A stretch of DNA of 64,000 bases, from positions 1,699,501 to 1,763,500 of the forward strand of contig NZ_LR027382.1 of NCBI RefSeq assembly GCF_900604385.1, read 5' to 3'. Made by a program: the position numbers and the translations under genes. The notes below the pieces were generated by a model. It was not told where the DNA came from. It saw only the letters and a list, made by a program, of their open reading frames with translations, and ran no database searches. The first letter of the stretch is position 1; each line of letters starts with the position of its first letter. Below, one piece after another: positions 33,901 to 42,809 of the stretch. The DNA comes from Alistipes megaguti. Its GTDB lineage: Bacteria; Bacteroidota; Bacteroidia; Bacteroidales; Rikenellaceae.

Positions 33901-34837
33901 GGAGATCGCCCGCAAGTCCTCGGACGAGAAGACCGGTGTGGAGATGGGTTATCTGAACCTCGGATCGTGCAACTGGACCGGCGATGCGCATGTCGATTCG
34001 CTGATCGAGGCCACGGTCAACAACTATACGATCGAGTGGAAGAAGGCCGATGCCGCCATCAAGCGTGAGAAGTACAACTTCACCAACGGCGACGAACTGC
34101 CCCAGACGGGCGTCATCCAGATGGCCAAGGTCTACATCGCCAAGAAGCGTAAGCTGAAGGTGGGTGACAAGATGGCCGGACGTCACGGTAACAAGGGTAT
34201 CGTGGCCAAGATCGTGCGCGACGAGGACATGCCGTTCCTCGAGGACGGAACGATCGTCGACATCTGTCTGAACCCGCTGGGCGTGCCTTCGCGAATGAAC
34301 CTGGGTCAGATCTACGAGGCCGTGCTCGGCTGGGCCGGCCGCGAGCTGGGCGTGAAGTTCGCTACGCCGATCTTCGACGGCGCCTCGCTCGAGCAGATCA
34401 ACGACTACACGGCGCAGGCCGGTTTGCCCCACAGCGGCCGTACGTACCTCTACGACGGCGGCACGGGCGAGCGCTTCGACCAGCCGGCTACGGTGGGCGT
34501 GACCTACATGCTCAAACTGGGCCACATGATCGACGACAAGATGCACGCCCGTTCGATCGGTCCCTACTCGCTCATCACGCAGCAGCCGCTGGGCGGTAAG
34601 GCACAGTTCGGTGGCCAGCGTTTCGGAGAGATGGAGGTCTGGGCGCTCGAGGGATTCGGCGCCGCCAACATTCTGCAGGAGATCCTGACCATCAAGTCCG
34701 ACGACGTCACGGGCCGCGCCAAGGCTTACGAGGCCATCGTCAAGGGCGAGAATCTGCCCAAACCCGGTATTCCGGAGGCCATGAACGTCCTGCTGCACGA
34801 GCTGCGCGGTCTGGCTCTCTCGGTGAAACTCGAGTAA
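30977..34837 (+). CDS. rpoB: DNA-directed RNA polymerase subunit beta
   Basis: The 1286-residue subunit begins MSAAKTQQRISFSTVKNRV; the start at 30977 gives this conserved N-terminus and avoids 15 extra upstream codons. The rifampicin region FGTSQLSQFMDQINPLAEITHKRRLSALGPGG carries the sensitive-type residues (Asp in FMDQ, His in THKRR, Ser in RRLSA). The C-terminus has GGKAQFGGQRFGEMEVWALE. It forms one jaw of RNA polymerase. rpoC follows at 36 bp. Confidence 0.98.
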   Translation: MSAAKTQQRISFSTVKNRVPYPDLLEVQLKSFRDFFQMDTTAENRKNEGLYKVFQENFPITDTRNNFVLEFIDYYIDPPRYSIEECLERGLTYSVPLKAKLKLYCTDDEHEDFGVVVQDVYFGTIPYMTERGTFVINGAERVIVSQLHRSPGVFFGQSMHTNGTKLYSARIIPFKGSWIEFATDINNVMYAYIDRKKKLPVTTLLRAIGYEADQQILEIFDLADAVKVTKANLKKAVGRKLAARVLSTWVEDFVDEDTGEVVSIERNNVIVDRETVLQEEDIDKIIESGAKTILLHKENQSGIDFSIIYNTLQKDPCNSEKEAVVYIYRQLRASEPPDEATARDVIEKLFFSDKRYDLGDVGRYRINKKLGLDIDPAIRTLTREDIIAIIKYLIQLINSKADVDDIDHLSNRRVRTVGEQLSNQFSVGFVRMARTIRERMNVRDNEVFTPVDLINAKTLSSVINSFFGTSQLSQFMDQINPLAEITHKRRLSALGPGGLSRDRAGFEVRDVHYTHYGRLCPIESPEGPNIGLISSLCVYARISPMGFIETPYRTVENGKVDLDNSHIRYYSAEEEEGKIVAQSNVPLGDDGSFLQPDRVKAREGADFPVVTANEINLMDVAPNQIASIAASLIPFLEHDDANRALMGSNMMRQAVPLVTCEAPIVGTGIEKDMIPDSRIQIVAEGDGEVVFADATKIQIRYERTEDEILVSFAPEITTYELPRYRRTNQNTSVTLKPTVLTGDHVTKGQIITEGYSTQNGELALGRNLKVAYMPWKGYNFEDAIVISERIQREDIFTSVHVDEYIMEVRDTKRGVEELTSDIPNVSEDATKDLDANGIVRVGANIHPGDILIGKITPKGESDPSPEEKLLRAIFGDKAGDVKDASLKAQPSLHGVVIDTKLYSRANKDGKKSKSAEKAQLDKLDEKFAAEVSELTKRLVGKLWTLLQGKTTTGITDYYGVELYPAGTKFSQKMFEEIARKSSDEKTGVEMGYLNLGSCNWTGDAHVDSLIEATVNNYTIEWKKADAAIKREKYNFTNGDELPQTGVIQMAKVYIAKKRKLKVGDKMAGRHGNKGIVAKIVRDEDMPFLEDGTIVDICLNPLGVPSRMNLGQIYEAVLGWAGRELGVKFATPIFDGASLEQINDYTAQAGLPHSGRTYLYDGGTGERFDQPATVGVTYMLKLGHMIDDKMHARSIGPYSLITQQPLGGKAQFGGQRFGEMEVWALEGFGAANILQEILTIKSDDVTGRAKAYEAIVKGENLPKPGIPEAMNVLLHELRGLALSVKLE

Positions 34838-34873
34838 GGTTTGTTTAAGAGGATAAGATAAACGAAAACAGAT

Positions 34874-37800
34874 ATGCCAAATATCAAAGACAATAAACCG
34901 AATAATGGTTACAGCCGCATCTCGATCGGCCTGGCCTCCCCGGAGGAGATCCTGGCCCAGTCGAGCGGCGAGGTGCTGAAGCCCGAAACCATTAACTACC
35001 GGACCTACAAGCCCGAGCGCGACGGTCTGTTCTGCGAACGGATCTTCGGCCCGGTGAAGGATTACGAGTGCCACTGCGGTAAGTACAAGCGCATCCGTTA
35101 CAAGGGTATCGTCTGCGACCGCTGCGGCGTCGAGGTCACCGAGAAGAAGGTACGTCGCGAGCGCATGGGTCACATCTCGCTCGTGGTGCCGGTGGTTCAC
35201 ATCTGGTATTTCCGCTCGCTGCCGTCGAAGATCGGTTATCTGCTGGGCATCCCGTCGAAGAAGCTCGAGGCGATCATCTACTACGAGCGTTACGTGGTGA
35301 TCAACCCGGGAGCCGCTTCGGAGCAGGGCATCGAGCGTCTGGCCACCCTTTCGGAGAAGGAGTATCTCGACGTGCTGGCCGCCCTGCCGAAGGGCAACCA
35401 GTCGCTGGACGATTCGGACCCCAACAAGTTCGTCGCCCAGATGGGTGCCGAGGCCATCTATACGCTTCTGAAGCAGGTCGACCTCGACTCGATGTCGTAC
35501 GCCCTGCGTCACAAGGCCTCGACCGAGACCTCGCAGCAGCGTAAGTCCGAGGCGCTGAAGTGTCTGAACGTCATCGAGTCGTTCCGCGCCTCGAAGGGCA
35601 AGAACAAGCCCGAATGGATGGTGTTGAGCGTCATTCCGGTGATTCCGCCCGAGCTGCGCCCGCTGGTGCCGCTGGATGGCGGACGTTTCGCCACGTCGGA
35701 TTTGAACGACCTCTACCGTCGTGTCATCATCCGCAACAACCGTCTGAAGCGTCTGATCGAGATCAAGGCCCCGGAGGTGATTCTGCGCAACGAGAAGCGC
35801 ATGCTGCAGGAGGCCGTCGACTCGCTGTTCGACAACTCGCGCAAGTCCAACGCCGTGAAGAACGAGTCGAACCGTCCGCTCAAGTCGCTTTCGGACTCGC
35901 TCAAGGGCAAGCAGGGCCGCTTCCGTCAGAACCTGCTCGGTAAGCGTGTCGACTATTCGGCCCGTTCGGTGATCGTCGTCGGCCCCGAGCTGAAGATGCA
36001 CGAGATGGGTATTCCGAAGGATATGGCCGCCGAGCTCTACAAGCCGTTCGTGATCCGCAAGCTGATCGAGCGCGGAATCGTCAAGACGGTGAAGTCGGCC
36101 AAGAAGATCATCGACCGCAAGGATCCGGTGATCTGGGGCATTCTGGAGAATGTCATCAAGGGCCACCCGGTGCTGATGAACCGTGCCCCGACGCTGCACC
36201 GTCTGGGTATCCAGGCCTTCCAGCCCAAACTGATCGAGGGCAAGGCCATGCAGCTGCACCCGCTGGCATGTACGGCCTTCAACGCCGACTTCGACGGTGA
36301 CCAGATGGCCGTCCACCTGCCGCTGGGCAACGCCGCCATCCTGGAGGCCCAGCTGCTGATGCTCGGTTCGCATAACGTCCTGAACCCCGCCAACGGTGCT
36401 CCTATTACGGTGCCGTCGCAGGATATGGTCCTCGGTCTGTACTACATCACCAAGCCCCGCAAGGGTGTCAAGGGTGAGGGCCAGGTCTTCTACGGCCCCG
36501 AGGAGGCGATCATCGCCTACAACGAGAAGCGCGCCGATCTGCACGCCATCGTGAAGTGTCTGGTCGACGATCTGGACGAGCAGGGCAATCCGGTCCGCGT
36601 ACTGAAGGAGACCACCATCGGCCGCATCCTCTTCAACCAGGTCGTGCCGAAGGAGGTAGGATATATCAACGAAGTGCTCACGAAGCGTTCGCTGCGTGAC
36701 ATCATCGCCGTGGTGATGAAGAAGGCCGGTGCCGACAAGGTGGCCAACTTCCTCGACGACATCAAGAACATGGGTTACAAGATGGCCTTCCAGGGTGGTC
36801 TGTCGTTCAACCTCGATGCCGTGATCATCCCCGAGGAGAAGGAGAAGCTCGTCCAGGAGGGTTACGAGCGCGCCGACGCCATCATGGAGGACTACAACAT
36901 GGGTCTGATCACCAACAACGAGCGTTACAACCAGATCATCGACGTCTGGACGAACATCAACACCAAGCTGACGAAGGCGGTGATCGATACGCTGATCAAG
37001 GATGACGACGGTTTCAACCCGGTCTACATGATGCTCGACTCGGGAGCCCGTGGTTCGAAGGAGCAGATCCGTCAGCTGAGCGGTATGCGAGGCCTGATGG
37101 CCAAGCCGCAGAAGTCGGGTGTCGAGGGTGGTCAGCAGGTCATCGAGAACCCGATTCTCTCGAACTTCAAGGAGGGTCTTTCGGTGCTGGAGTACTTCAT
37201 CTCGACGCATGGTGCCCGTAAGGGTCTGGCCGATACGGCCCTGAAGACGGCCGACGCCGGTTATCTGACGCGTCGTCTGGTCGATGTGGCCCAGGACGTG
37301 ATCATCAACGAGGAGGATTGCGGCACGCTGCGCGGTCTGACGGCTACGGCCATCAAGCGCAACGACGACGTCGTGCAGACGCTCTACGACCGCATTCTGG
37401 GACGTGTGGCTCTGAACGACGTGATCCACCCGCTGACGGGCGAGGTGCTGTGCAAGGCCGGTGAGGAGATCACCGAACCGATTGCCGAAGCCATCGAGAA
37501 GTCGCCGCTGGAGTCGGTGGAGATCCGTTCGGTGCTGACCTGCGAGTCGCGCCACGGCGTCTGCGCCAAGTGCTACGGCCGCAATCTGGCTACGGCCCGC
37601 ATGGTCCAGAAGGGCGAGGTGGTCGGCGTGATTGCCGCCCAGTCGATCGGCGAGCCGGGTACCCAGCTGACGCTGCGTACGTTCCACGTCGGTGGTGTGG
37701 CCGGCGGTACGGCCGTCGAGACCAACGTCATCTCGAAATACGAGGGTCGTCTGGAGATCGACGAGCTGCGTACGGTTAAGGGCAAGAACGCCGCCGGAGA

Positions 37801-39142
37801 GACGATCAACATCGTCATCTCGCGTCAGTCGGAGTTCCGCATCGTCGACCCGAAGACCGAAATCGTCCTCTATACGCACAACCTGCCCTACGGTGCCACG
37901 CTCTACATGGAGGATGGTGCCGCGGTCAAGAAGGGCGATCTGATCTGCGAGTGGGATCCCTACAACGCCGTGATCATCTCGGAATACGAGGGGCGCGCCG
38001 TCTACGAGAACATCATCGAGGGTGTCACCTACCGCGACGAGCGTGACGAGCAGACGGGCCTTTCGGAGAAGGTGGTCATCGAGTCCAAGGACAAGACCAA
38101 GAACCCGGTTATCAAGATCCAGAACAAGGAGGGCGAGGAGGTCAAGCAGTACAACCTGCCCGTATCGGCCCACATCGTCATCAAGGACAACGCCAAGATC
38201 AAGGCGGGCGATATTCTGATCAAGATCCCGCGTGCCGTGGGCAAGTCGGGAGGCGATATCACCGGAGGTCTGCCGCGTGTTACGGAGCTCTTCGAGGCCC
38301 GCAACCCGTCGAATCCGGCCATCGTTTCGGAGATCGACGGTGAGGTTACGTTCGGCAAGATCAAGCGCGGTAACCGTGAGATCATCATCACCTCGAAACA
38401 GGGTGATGTGAAACGTTATCTGGTACCGCTGTCGCGTCAGATCATCGTTCAGGAGAACGACTACGTCAAGGCGGGCAGCCCGCTGTCGGACGGCGCCATC
38501 ACGCCGAGCGACATCCTCAACATCCTCGGCCCGACGAAGGTACAGGAGTACATCGTCAACGAGGTGCAGGAGGTCTACCGCATGCAGGGTGTGAAGATCA
38601 ATGACAAGCACTTCGAGGTGATCGTCCGCCAGATGATGTCGAAGGTCAAGATCGAGGATCCGGGCGATACGCGCTTCTTCGAGGACCAGGTGGTCGACAA
38701 GTGGGAGTTCATGGACGTGAACGACGAGCTCTACGACAAGGTGGTTGTGACGGATGCCGGCGACTCCACGACGCTGCAGCCGGGTCAGATCGTCTCGCTG
38801 CGCAAGCTGCGTGACGAGAACTCGAGCCTCAAGCGCCGCGATCTGCGTCCGGTTCAGGTGCGCGACATCGTACCGGCCACGTCGACTCAGGTGCTGCAGG
38901 GTATCACCCGCGCGGCCCTGCAGACCTCGAGCTTCATCTCCGCGGCATCGTTCCAGGAGACCACGAAGGTCCTCAACGAGGCTGCCATCCAGGCCAAGGT
39001 CGATCCGCTGGAGAATCTGAAGGAGAACGTCATCTGCGGTCACCTGATCCCCGGCGGTACGGGTCTCCGCGAGTACGACGACCTGGTTGTCGGCGCCAAG
39101 GCCGACCTGGAGACGCTCAAGCAGCAGTCGCAGGCTCAGTAG
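34874..39142 (+). CDS. rpoC: DNA-directed RNA polymerase subunit beta'
   Basis: The 1422-residue subunit has the N-terminal zinc motif CHCGKYKRIRYKGIVCDRCG, the active-site triad in NADFDGDQMAVHLPL, and the second zinc motif CESRHGVCAKCYG. The trigger loop region GVIAAQSIGEPGTQLTLRTFH is intact. It holds the catalytic Mg2+ of RNA polymerase. It ends the cluster and is followed by a strong terminator at 39230. Confidence 0.98.
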   Translation: MPNIKDNKPNNGYSRISIGLASPEEILAQSSGEVLKPETINYRTYKPERDGLFCERIFGPVKDYECHCGKYKRIRYKGIVCDRCGVEVTEKKVRRERMGHISLVVPVVHIWYFRSLPSKIGYLLGIPSKKLEAIIYYERYVVINPGAASEQGIERLATLSEKEYLDVLAALPKGNQSLDDSDPNKFVAQMGAEAIYTLLKQVDLDSMSYALRHKASTETSQQRKSEALKCLNVIESFRASKGKNKPEWMVLSVIPVIPPELRPLVPLDGGRFATSDLNDLYRRVIIRNNRLKRLIEIKAPEVILRNEKRMLQEAVDSLFDNSRKSNAVKNESNRPLKSLSDSLKGKQGRFRQNLLGKRVDYSARSVIVVGPELKMHEMGIPKDMAAELYKPFVIRKLIERGIVKTVKSAKKIIDRKDPVIWGILENVIKGHPVLMNRAPTLHRLGIQAFQPKLIEGKAMQLHPLACTAFNADFDGDQMAVHLPLGNAAILEAQLLMLGSHNVLNPANGAPITVPSQDMVLGLYYITKPRKGVKGEGQVFYGPEEAIIAYNEKRADLHAIVKCLVDDLDEQGNPVRVLKETTIGRILFNQVVPKEVGYINEVLTKRSLRDIIAVVMKKAGADKVANFLDDIKNMGYKMAFQGGLSFNLDAVIIPEEKEKLVQEGYERADAIMEDYNMGLITNNERYNQIIDVWTNINTKLTKAVIDTLIKDDDGFNPVYMMLDSGARGSKEQIRQLSGMRGLMAKPQKSGVEGGQQVIENPILSNFKEGLSVLEYFISTHGARKGLADTALKTADAGYLTRRLVDVAQDVIINEEDCGTLRGLTATAIKRNDDVVQTLYDRILGRVALNDVIHPLTGEVLCKAGEEITEPIAEAIEKSPLESVEIRSVLTCESRHGVCAKCYGRNLATARMVQKGEVVGVIAAQSIGEPGTQLTLRTFHVGGVAGGTAVETNVISKYEGRLEIDELRTVKGKNAAGETINIVISRQSEFRIVDPKTEIVLYTHNLPYGATLYMEDGAAVKKGDLICEWDPYNAVIISEYEGRAVYENIIEGVTYRDERDEQTGLSEKVVIESKDKTKNPVIKIQNKEGEEVKQYNLPVSAHIVIKDNAKIKAGDILIKIPRAVGKSGGDITGGLPRVTELFEARNPSNPAIVSEIDGEVTFGKIKRGNREIIITSKQGDVKRYLVPLSRQIIVQENDYVKAGSPLSDGAITPSDILNILGPTKVQEYIVNEVQEVYRMQGVKINDKHFEVIVRQMMSKVKIEDPGDTRFFEDQVVDKWEFMDVNDELYDKVVVTDAGDSTTLQPGQIVSLRKLRDENSSLKRRDLRPVQVRDIVPATSTQVLQGITRAALQTSSFISAASFQETTKVLNEAAIQAKVDPLENLKENVICGHLIPGGTGLREYDDLVVGAKADLETLKQQSQAQ

Positions 39143-39229
39143 CAAACCGGTTCCGAGCCGGGATCTCTCGGGCGGGAGGGGGAAAAAAAAGAACCTGCCG
39201 CTTGGGGAGTTCGGTTCGGACGAATCGAG

Positions 39230-39267
39230 AAAAAAGCCTCTTCCCGATATCGGGAGGAGGCTTTTTT
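39230..39267 (+). terminator. Intrinsic terminator after rpoC
   Basis: The arms AAAAAAGCCTCTTCCCGAT and ATCGGGAGGAGGCTTTTTT form a near-perfect stem with one GU pair, ending in a T-tract. Confidence 0.9.
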
Positions 39268-39270
39268 ATG

Positions 39271-39588
39271 TGGTGTTGTGTGGAAGACGGGTGGAGTGGG
39301 AGGACGTTGAACGGAGGATGGATGTGCGGATGGGTGGAGATGCGGTCTGCCGGGTGAGGCATTGATATCGGAGCCGCTGGAGGTTACCGCGTGTCGGAAG
39401 GCTGTCGCGGATCCGCCGCGGGCTGTTGGTGCTGCGGGACGATCCGGCGGCCCAATTGGAGTTCCGCCGGGTAAAAGCGGTTGCCGCACGGCAGGTTTTG
39501 CCGGGGCAGGGAGTGACTCATGCGGGCGGCGGGGCTGTCGGTGGAGGGCAGTGGCGGGTCGGGTCCGGAGGGCAGGGTCGGCAGACGG
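39271..39588. other. Non-coding stretch between rpoC terminator and sdaA
   Basis: About 320 bp of G-rich plus-strand sequence lies between the rpoC terminator and the convergent sdaA stop. I see no credible gene, tRNA, promoter or repeat in it. The open frames crossing it follow the base composition. Confidence 0.5.
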
Positions 39589-40791
39589 CTATTTCCGGTC
39601 GTAGTTGCGGGCCAGACCGCCCTCGGAGGTCTCGCGGTAGAGGCTTGGCAGGTCGTGGCCCGTTTCGGCCATCACCTTCACGACCTTGTCGTAGGAGACC
39701 AGATGGGCCCCGTCCGAGAGTGTGGCGTAGATATTGGCATCCAATGCCCGGGCTGCGGCGATGGCGTTGCGCTCGATACAGGGGACCTGCACCAGCCCGC
39801 AGACCGGATCGCACGTCAGTCCCAGATGGTGTTCGAGTCCCATCTCGGCGGCATACTCGATCTGCGAGGGGGTTCCGCCGAAGAGCTGGCAGGCCGCGGC
39901 GGCAGCCATGGCGCAGGCCACACCGACTTCACCCTGACAACCGACCTCGGCCCCGGAGATCGACGAATTGGTCTTGGCGACGTTGCCGAACAGACCGGCG
40001 GTGGCCAGGGCCCGCAGGATGCGGATGCGCAGGAAGTCGCGCGAAGTGGCCAGGTGGTAGAGTACGGCCGGCACCACGCCGCTCGAACCGCACGTCGGAG
40101 CCGTCACCACCACACCGCCCGAGGCGTTCTCCTCGGAGGTGGCCAGTGCATAGGCGTAGATCTTGGCCCGCGAGGAGAGTGAATCGGCATAGCTCTTCGA
40201 CTTGACGAAGTAGGTGGCGGCCTTGCGGGCCACCTTCAGTCCGCCGGGCAGCACGCCGTCGTTGTTCAGACCGCGGCGGATCGTTTCGCACATCGAGGTC
40301 CAGATCGTGTCGAGGTAGTCCCAGATTTCGGGGCCCTCGCAGTCGTCGACATACTCCCAGTAGGTTTTTCCCTCGCGGTAGCACCACTCCTTGATCTCCG
40401 AGATGGTGGTCAGCGGGTAGACGCTCTTCGGGACCTCGAGCCGGGAGGTTTCGTTGGCCAGCGCTCCGCCGCCGATGCTGTAGATGGTCCACGAATCGAC
40501 GACCTTCCCCTGACGGAGCCCTTCGAAGAGCATTCCGTTGGGGTGGAACGGCAGGACGATGTCGGGCCGCCAGACGATTTCGGTCGGGGCCACGGGATTC
40601 AGCACCGAGCAGATGGCGACATCCGTAAGGTGGCCCTTGCCCGTGGCGGCCAGCGATCCGTAGAGGGTGACACGATAGGCGTCGACCTCGCGGCAGCGGT
40701 CCACGAAACGTTCGGCAGCCCGTTTAGGGCCCATCGTGTGGCTGCTCGAGGGGCCGTTCCCGATCTTATAGAGTTCTTTGAGCGATTCCAT
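39589..40791 (-). CDS. sdaA: L-serine ammonia-lyase, iron-sulfur type
   Basis: The 400-residue single-chain enzyme deaminates L-serine to pyruvate. The N-terminal beta-like domain shows YKIGNGPSSSHTMGPKRAAERF. The C-terminal catalytic domain has the [4Fe-4S] cysteines in TAPTCGSSGVVPAV and CDPVCGLVQVPCIERN, and GCQGEVGVACAMAAAAA. The start at 40791 (MESLKELYKIG) follows a -7 element at 40813. The upstream codons of the longer frame run into the tRNA-Arg terminator. The gene is convergent with rpoC. Confidence 0.95.
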   Translation of the reverse strand: MESLKELYKIGNGPSSSHTMGPKRAAERFVDRCREVDAYRVTLYGSLAATGKGHLTDVAICSVLNPVAPTEIVWRPDIVLPFHPNGMLFEGLRQGKVVDSWTIYSIGGGALANETSRLEVPKSVYPLTTISEIKEWCYREGKTYWEYVDDCEGPEIWDYLDTIWTSMCETIRRGLNNDGVLPGGLKVARKAATYFVKSKSYADSLSSRAKIYAYALATSEENASGGVVVTAPTCGSSGVVPAVLYHLATSRDFLRIRILRALATAGLFGNVAKTNSSISGAEVGCQGEVGVACAMAAAAACQLFGGTPSQIEYAAEMGLEHHLGLTCDPVCGLVQVPCIERNAIAAARALDANIYATLSDGAHLVSYDKVVKVMAETGHDLPSLYRETSEGGLARNYDRK

Positions 40792-40812
40792 TTTTTGGGC
40801 TTCTGGATGGGG

Positions 40813-40820
40813 CAAAGATA
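40813..40820 (-). promoter_or_regulatory. -7 element upstream of sdaA
   Basis: TATCTTTG on the minus strand, 21 bp upstream of the sdaA ATG, just after the tRNA-Arg terminator. Confidence 0.7.
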
Positions 40821-40831
40821 CGCAAAAATCC

Positions 40832-40861
40832 AAAAAAAGAGCGAATCTTTTCGATCCGCTC
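40832..40861 (-). terminator. Terminator of tRNA-Arg
   Basis: On the minus strand GAGCGGATC, a GAAAA loop and GATTCGCTC (one GU pair) are followed by seven T. It lies 9 bp beyond the tRNA 3' end. Confidence 0.85.
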
Positions 40862-40869
40862 CCGGCGTG

Positions 40870-40941
40870 TAGCTCCACCGCGACTCGAACGCGAATTTAG
40901 GGTTTAGGAAACCCTCGTTCTATCCCTTGAACTATGGAGCC
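40870..40941 (-). tRNA. tRNA-Arg (CCT)
   Basis: A 72-nt cloverleaf with GGCTCCA/TGGAGCT acceptor stem (G-U first pair), anticodon CCT in TTCCTAA and T loop TTCGAGT. CCA is not encoded. Confidence 0.93.
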
Positions 40942-41004
40942 TTCAACCATGTGGCGCATACCCGGTGAGAGCATGCGCCACAAAGGTAGCAATTTTTTCC
41001 GTTT

Positions 41005-42486
41005 TCAGAAACTGAATCTCACTCCCACGGAGAATACATGGGCGTGAAGCTTGTAATTGCCCGAGAAGACCTCTTCGAGCGAACCGCTCGTGTAGTCGTA
41101 GACGGGGTAGGAGCCCGTCCGTTCGGGGTCGGCCGAGGAGACGTAGCAGTAGGCCAGATCGACCGACATGAAGCGCGTCGGCCGCAGGCTCAGACCCGCC
41201 GTATAGGCCACCTTGGTCATCGAGGGGGTTTCGGGATTGAGGTAGTCGCTGCTCACGGGACTCTCGTCGACGTACATACCCATGCGGGCCGTGAGGAAAT
41301 CCGTCGCCCGATACTGACCGCCGAAGCGGAACGCCAGCGTATTCGAGTAGTTCTTTACGGAGTAGATGTCCTTGATCCCGAGCTCCTTCTCGTTGAACGA
41401 GACGTTCAGATCCTTGTAGGCCGACCAGCCGACCCACTGCAGATCGACGGCCAGTTCCCAGCGCTTGGTCGGGCGGAACGATACGCCCCACGTCACGGTC
41501 GTCGGCAGCGGCAGTTCGGTGCGGAACGTCCCCTTGTCGAGGGCCGGAATCAGCTCCGTGCCGGAGATCAGCTGACCGAGCTGCTGGATCAGGGCGGCGG
41601 CCGTCGGATCGATGTTCATGGTGGCGTGTCCGCTGTTGACCTTCATGTTCATGCGCGAGCGGTAGCTCATGGCCACGGACCACTGGTCGGTGATGTCCCA
41701 CAGAATACCGGCGTTCACGCCCACGGCCACGTTGGCCGAGCCTTCGAGGCGGGCCGCCACGATCGACTGATCCATCGTGCTCTCGAGGTATCCCTTGCCG
41801 CTCTGCAGCTTCTGGAGAACCTCCTGAGCCTGTTGAATCTGTTCGGCGGGTGTCAACGGGTTGTTGATGATCTGATTCATGTAGTTGATCTTCGGGTCGA
41901 GCTTCCCGGAGATGATTCCCTGCCGGGTGTTTTTCGAAAGGAGCGAGCGCGAGAGATCGAAGTTACCCCACGTAATCATCAGACCCACGCCGATCGACAG
42001 CCGGTCGCAGATCTTGTAGGAGACGGTGGGTTGTACGGTGTAGGCCGCGAGGTTGATCTCCTGGATGAGGTGCGAACCGGACCAGTTTCCGTTCCACTTC
42101 ATCGACGAACCGTCCGGAGTGTAGAATCCCAGTCCGACAGCCAGCCGGTCGGTGGGTTTGTAGTTGAAGTAGACGTGCAGCGGAGTCGAGAGTTTGTTGT
42201 CCGACGTTTCGGCCGGACCGATCTGATAGTTATTGTCCTTTGTCGGGAGCGAACGGTAGGTGACGTCGGAGAGGATGCCCGTGAATCCGGCCGAGATGTT
42301 GAAACGGCTCTTCTGGAAGGCCGTGGCGGCGGGGTTGAAGTAGATGGATTCCGAGTTCAGTTTCATGGCCGTACCCACGTGTCCCATACCGGTCTGTCGG
42401 GCCGACATGTTGTTGACCTGGTAACCTTCGGCGCGGGCGCCCGCAACGATGGCCATGCAGGCCAGAGCAAGGAGAATTTTCTTCAT
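41005..42486 (-). CDS. FadL/TodX-family outer membrane transporter
   Basis: The 493-residue protein has a signal peptide (MKKILLALACMAIVAGARA). The N-terminal hatch of the family follows, EGYQVNNMSARQTGMGHVGTAMKLN with the SIYFNPAATAF motif. The rest is alternating strands of a barrel ending in HVFSVGVRFSF with a C-terminal Phe. FadL proteins let hydrophobic molecules such as long-chain fatty acids or aromatics pass the outer membrane. The substrate here is unknown. The start at 42486 begins the signal peptide. It is separated from the upstream aminotransferase by a terminator. Confidence 0.87.
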   Translation of the reverse strand: MKKILLALACMAIVAGARAEGYQVNNMSARQTGMGHVGTAMKLNSESIYFNPAATAFQKSRFNISAGFTGILSDVTYRSLPTKDNNYQIGPAETSDNKLSTPLHVYFNYKPTDRLAVGLGFYTPDGSSMKWNGNWSGSHLIQEINLAAYTVQPTVSYKICDRLSIGVGLMITWGNFDLSRSLLSKNTRQGIISGKLDPKINYMNQIINNPLTPAEQIQQAQEVLQKLQSGKGYLESTMDQSIVAARLEGSANVAVGVNAGILWDITDQWSVAMSYRSRMNMKVNSGHATMNIDPTAAALIQQLGQLISGTELIPALDKGTFRTELPLPTTVTWGVSFRPTKRWELAVDLQWVGWSAYKDLNVSFNEKELGIKDIYSVKNYSNTLAFRFGGQYRATDFLTARMGMYVDESPVSSDYLNPETPSMTKVAYTAGLSLRPTRFMSVDLAYCYVSSADPERTGSYPVYDYTSGSLEEVFSGNYKLHAHVFSVGVRFSF

Positions 42487-42708
42487 GACGTTTTGGTTTG
42501 GTTCATACTCGGCGTGTCGTCGCGACACGCAAAATCGGGGGCAAATGTAGGAAATCTATCCGCGCGGGCCAAACTTTGTGGTCGGAAATTCGGATAAATT
42601 GGACTATATGGTAGAAGTTTGGACGAATTGGCCGGTCGGATTGGTTGCTGGGGAGGCGGGCAGGTGTACGGGTGTCGGAGCGGTCGTGGGGGAGACGGTT
42701 GCTATTTT

Positions 42709-42759
42709 CCCCCCCCCAAAAAAAAAGGAATCGACCTCTTTCGGGAGGTCGATTCCTTT
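42709..42759 (-). terminator. Terminator after the aminotransferase gene, with homopolymer runs
   Basis: A perfect 15-bp stem (AAAGGAATCGACCTC, 42724-42738, and GAGGTCGATTCCTTT, 42745-42759) lies downstream of the minus-strand aminotransferase. In that orientation it runs directly into a T-tract and then nine G (C9A9 on the plus strand, 42709-42726). The rest of the 323-bp gap to the fadL start holds nothing recognised. Confidence 0.88.
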
Positions 42760-42809
42760 CATTCCATTCGGACTCCGTTTGCCGTTTAAGGCCGGATCCT
42801 TCACTCCGT

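Noticed and set aside
31067..39145. A 2692-codon open frame antisense to rpoB and rpoC
   Set aside because: It mirrors the third-position GC bias of two highly conserved genes. Its protein has no recognisable domain and it would contradict the clear rpoB/rpoC coding.
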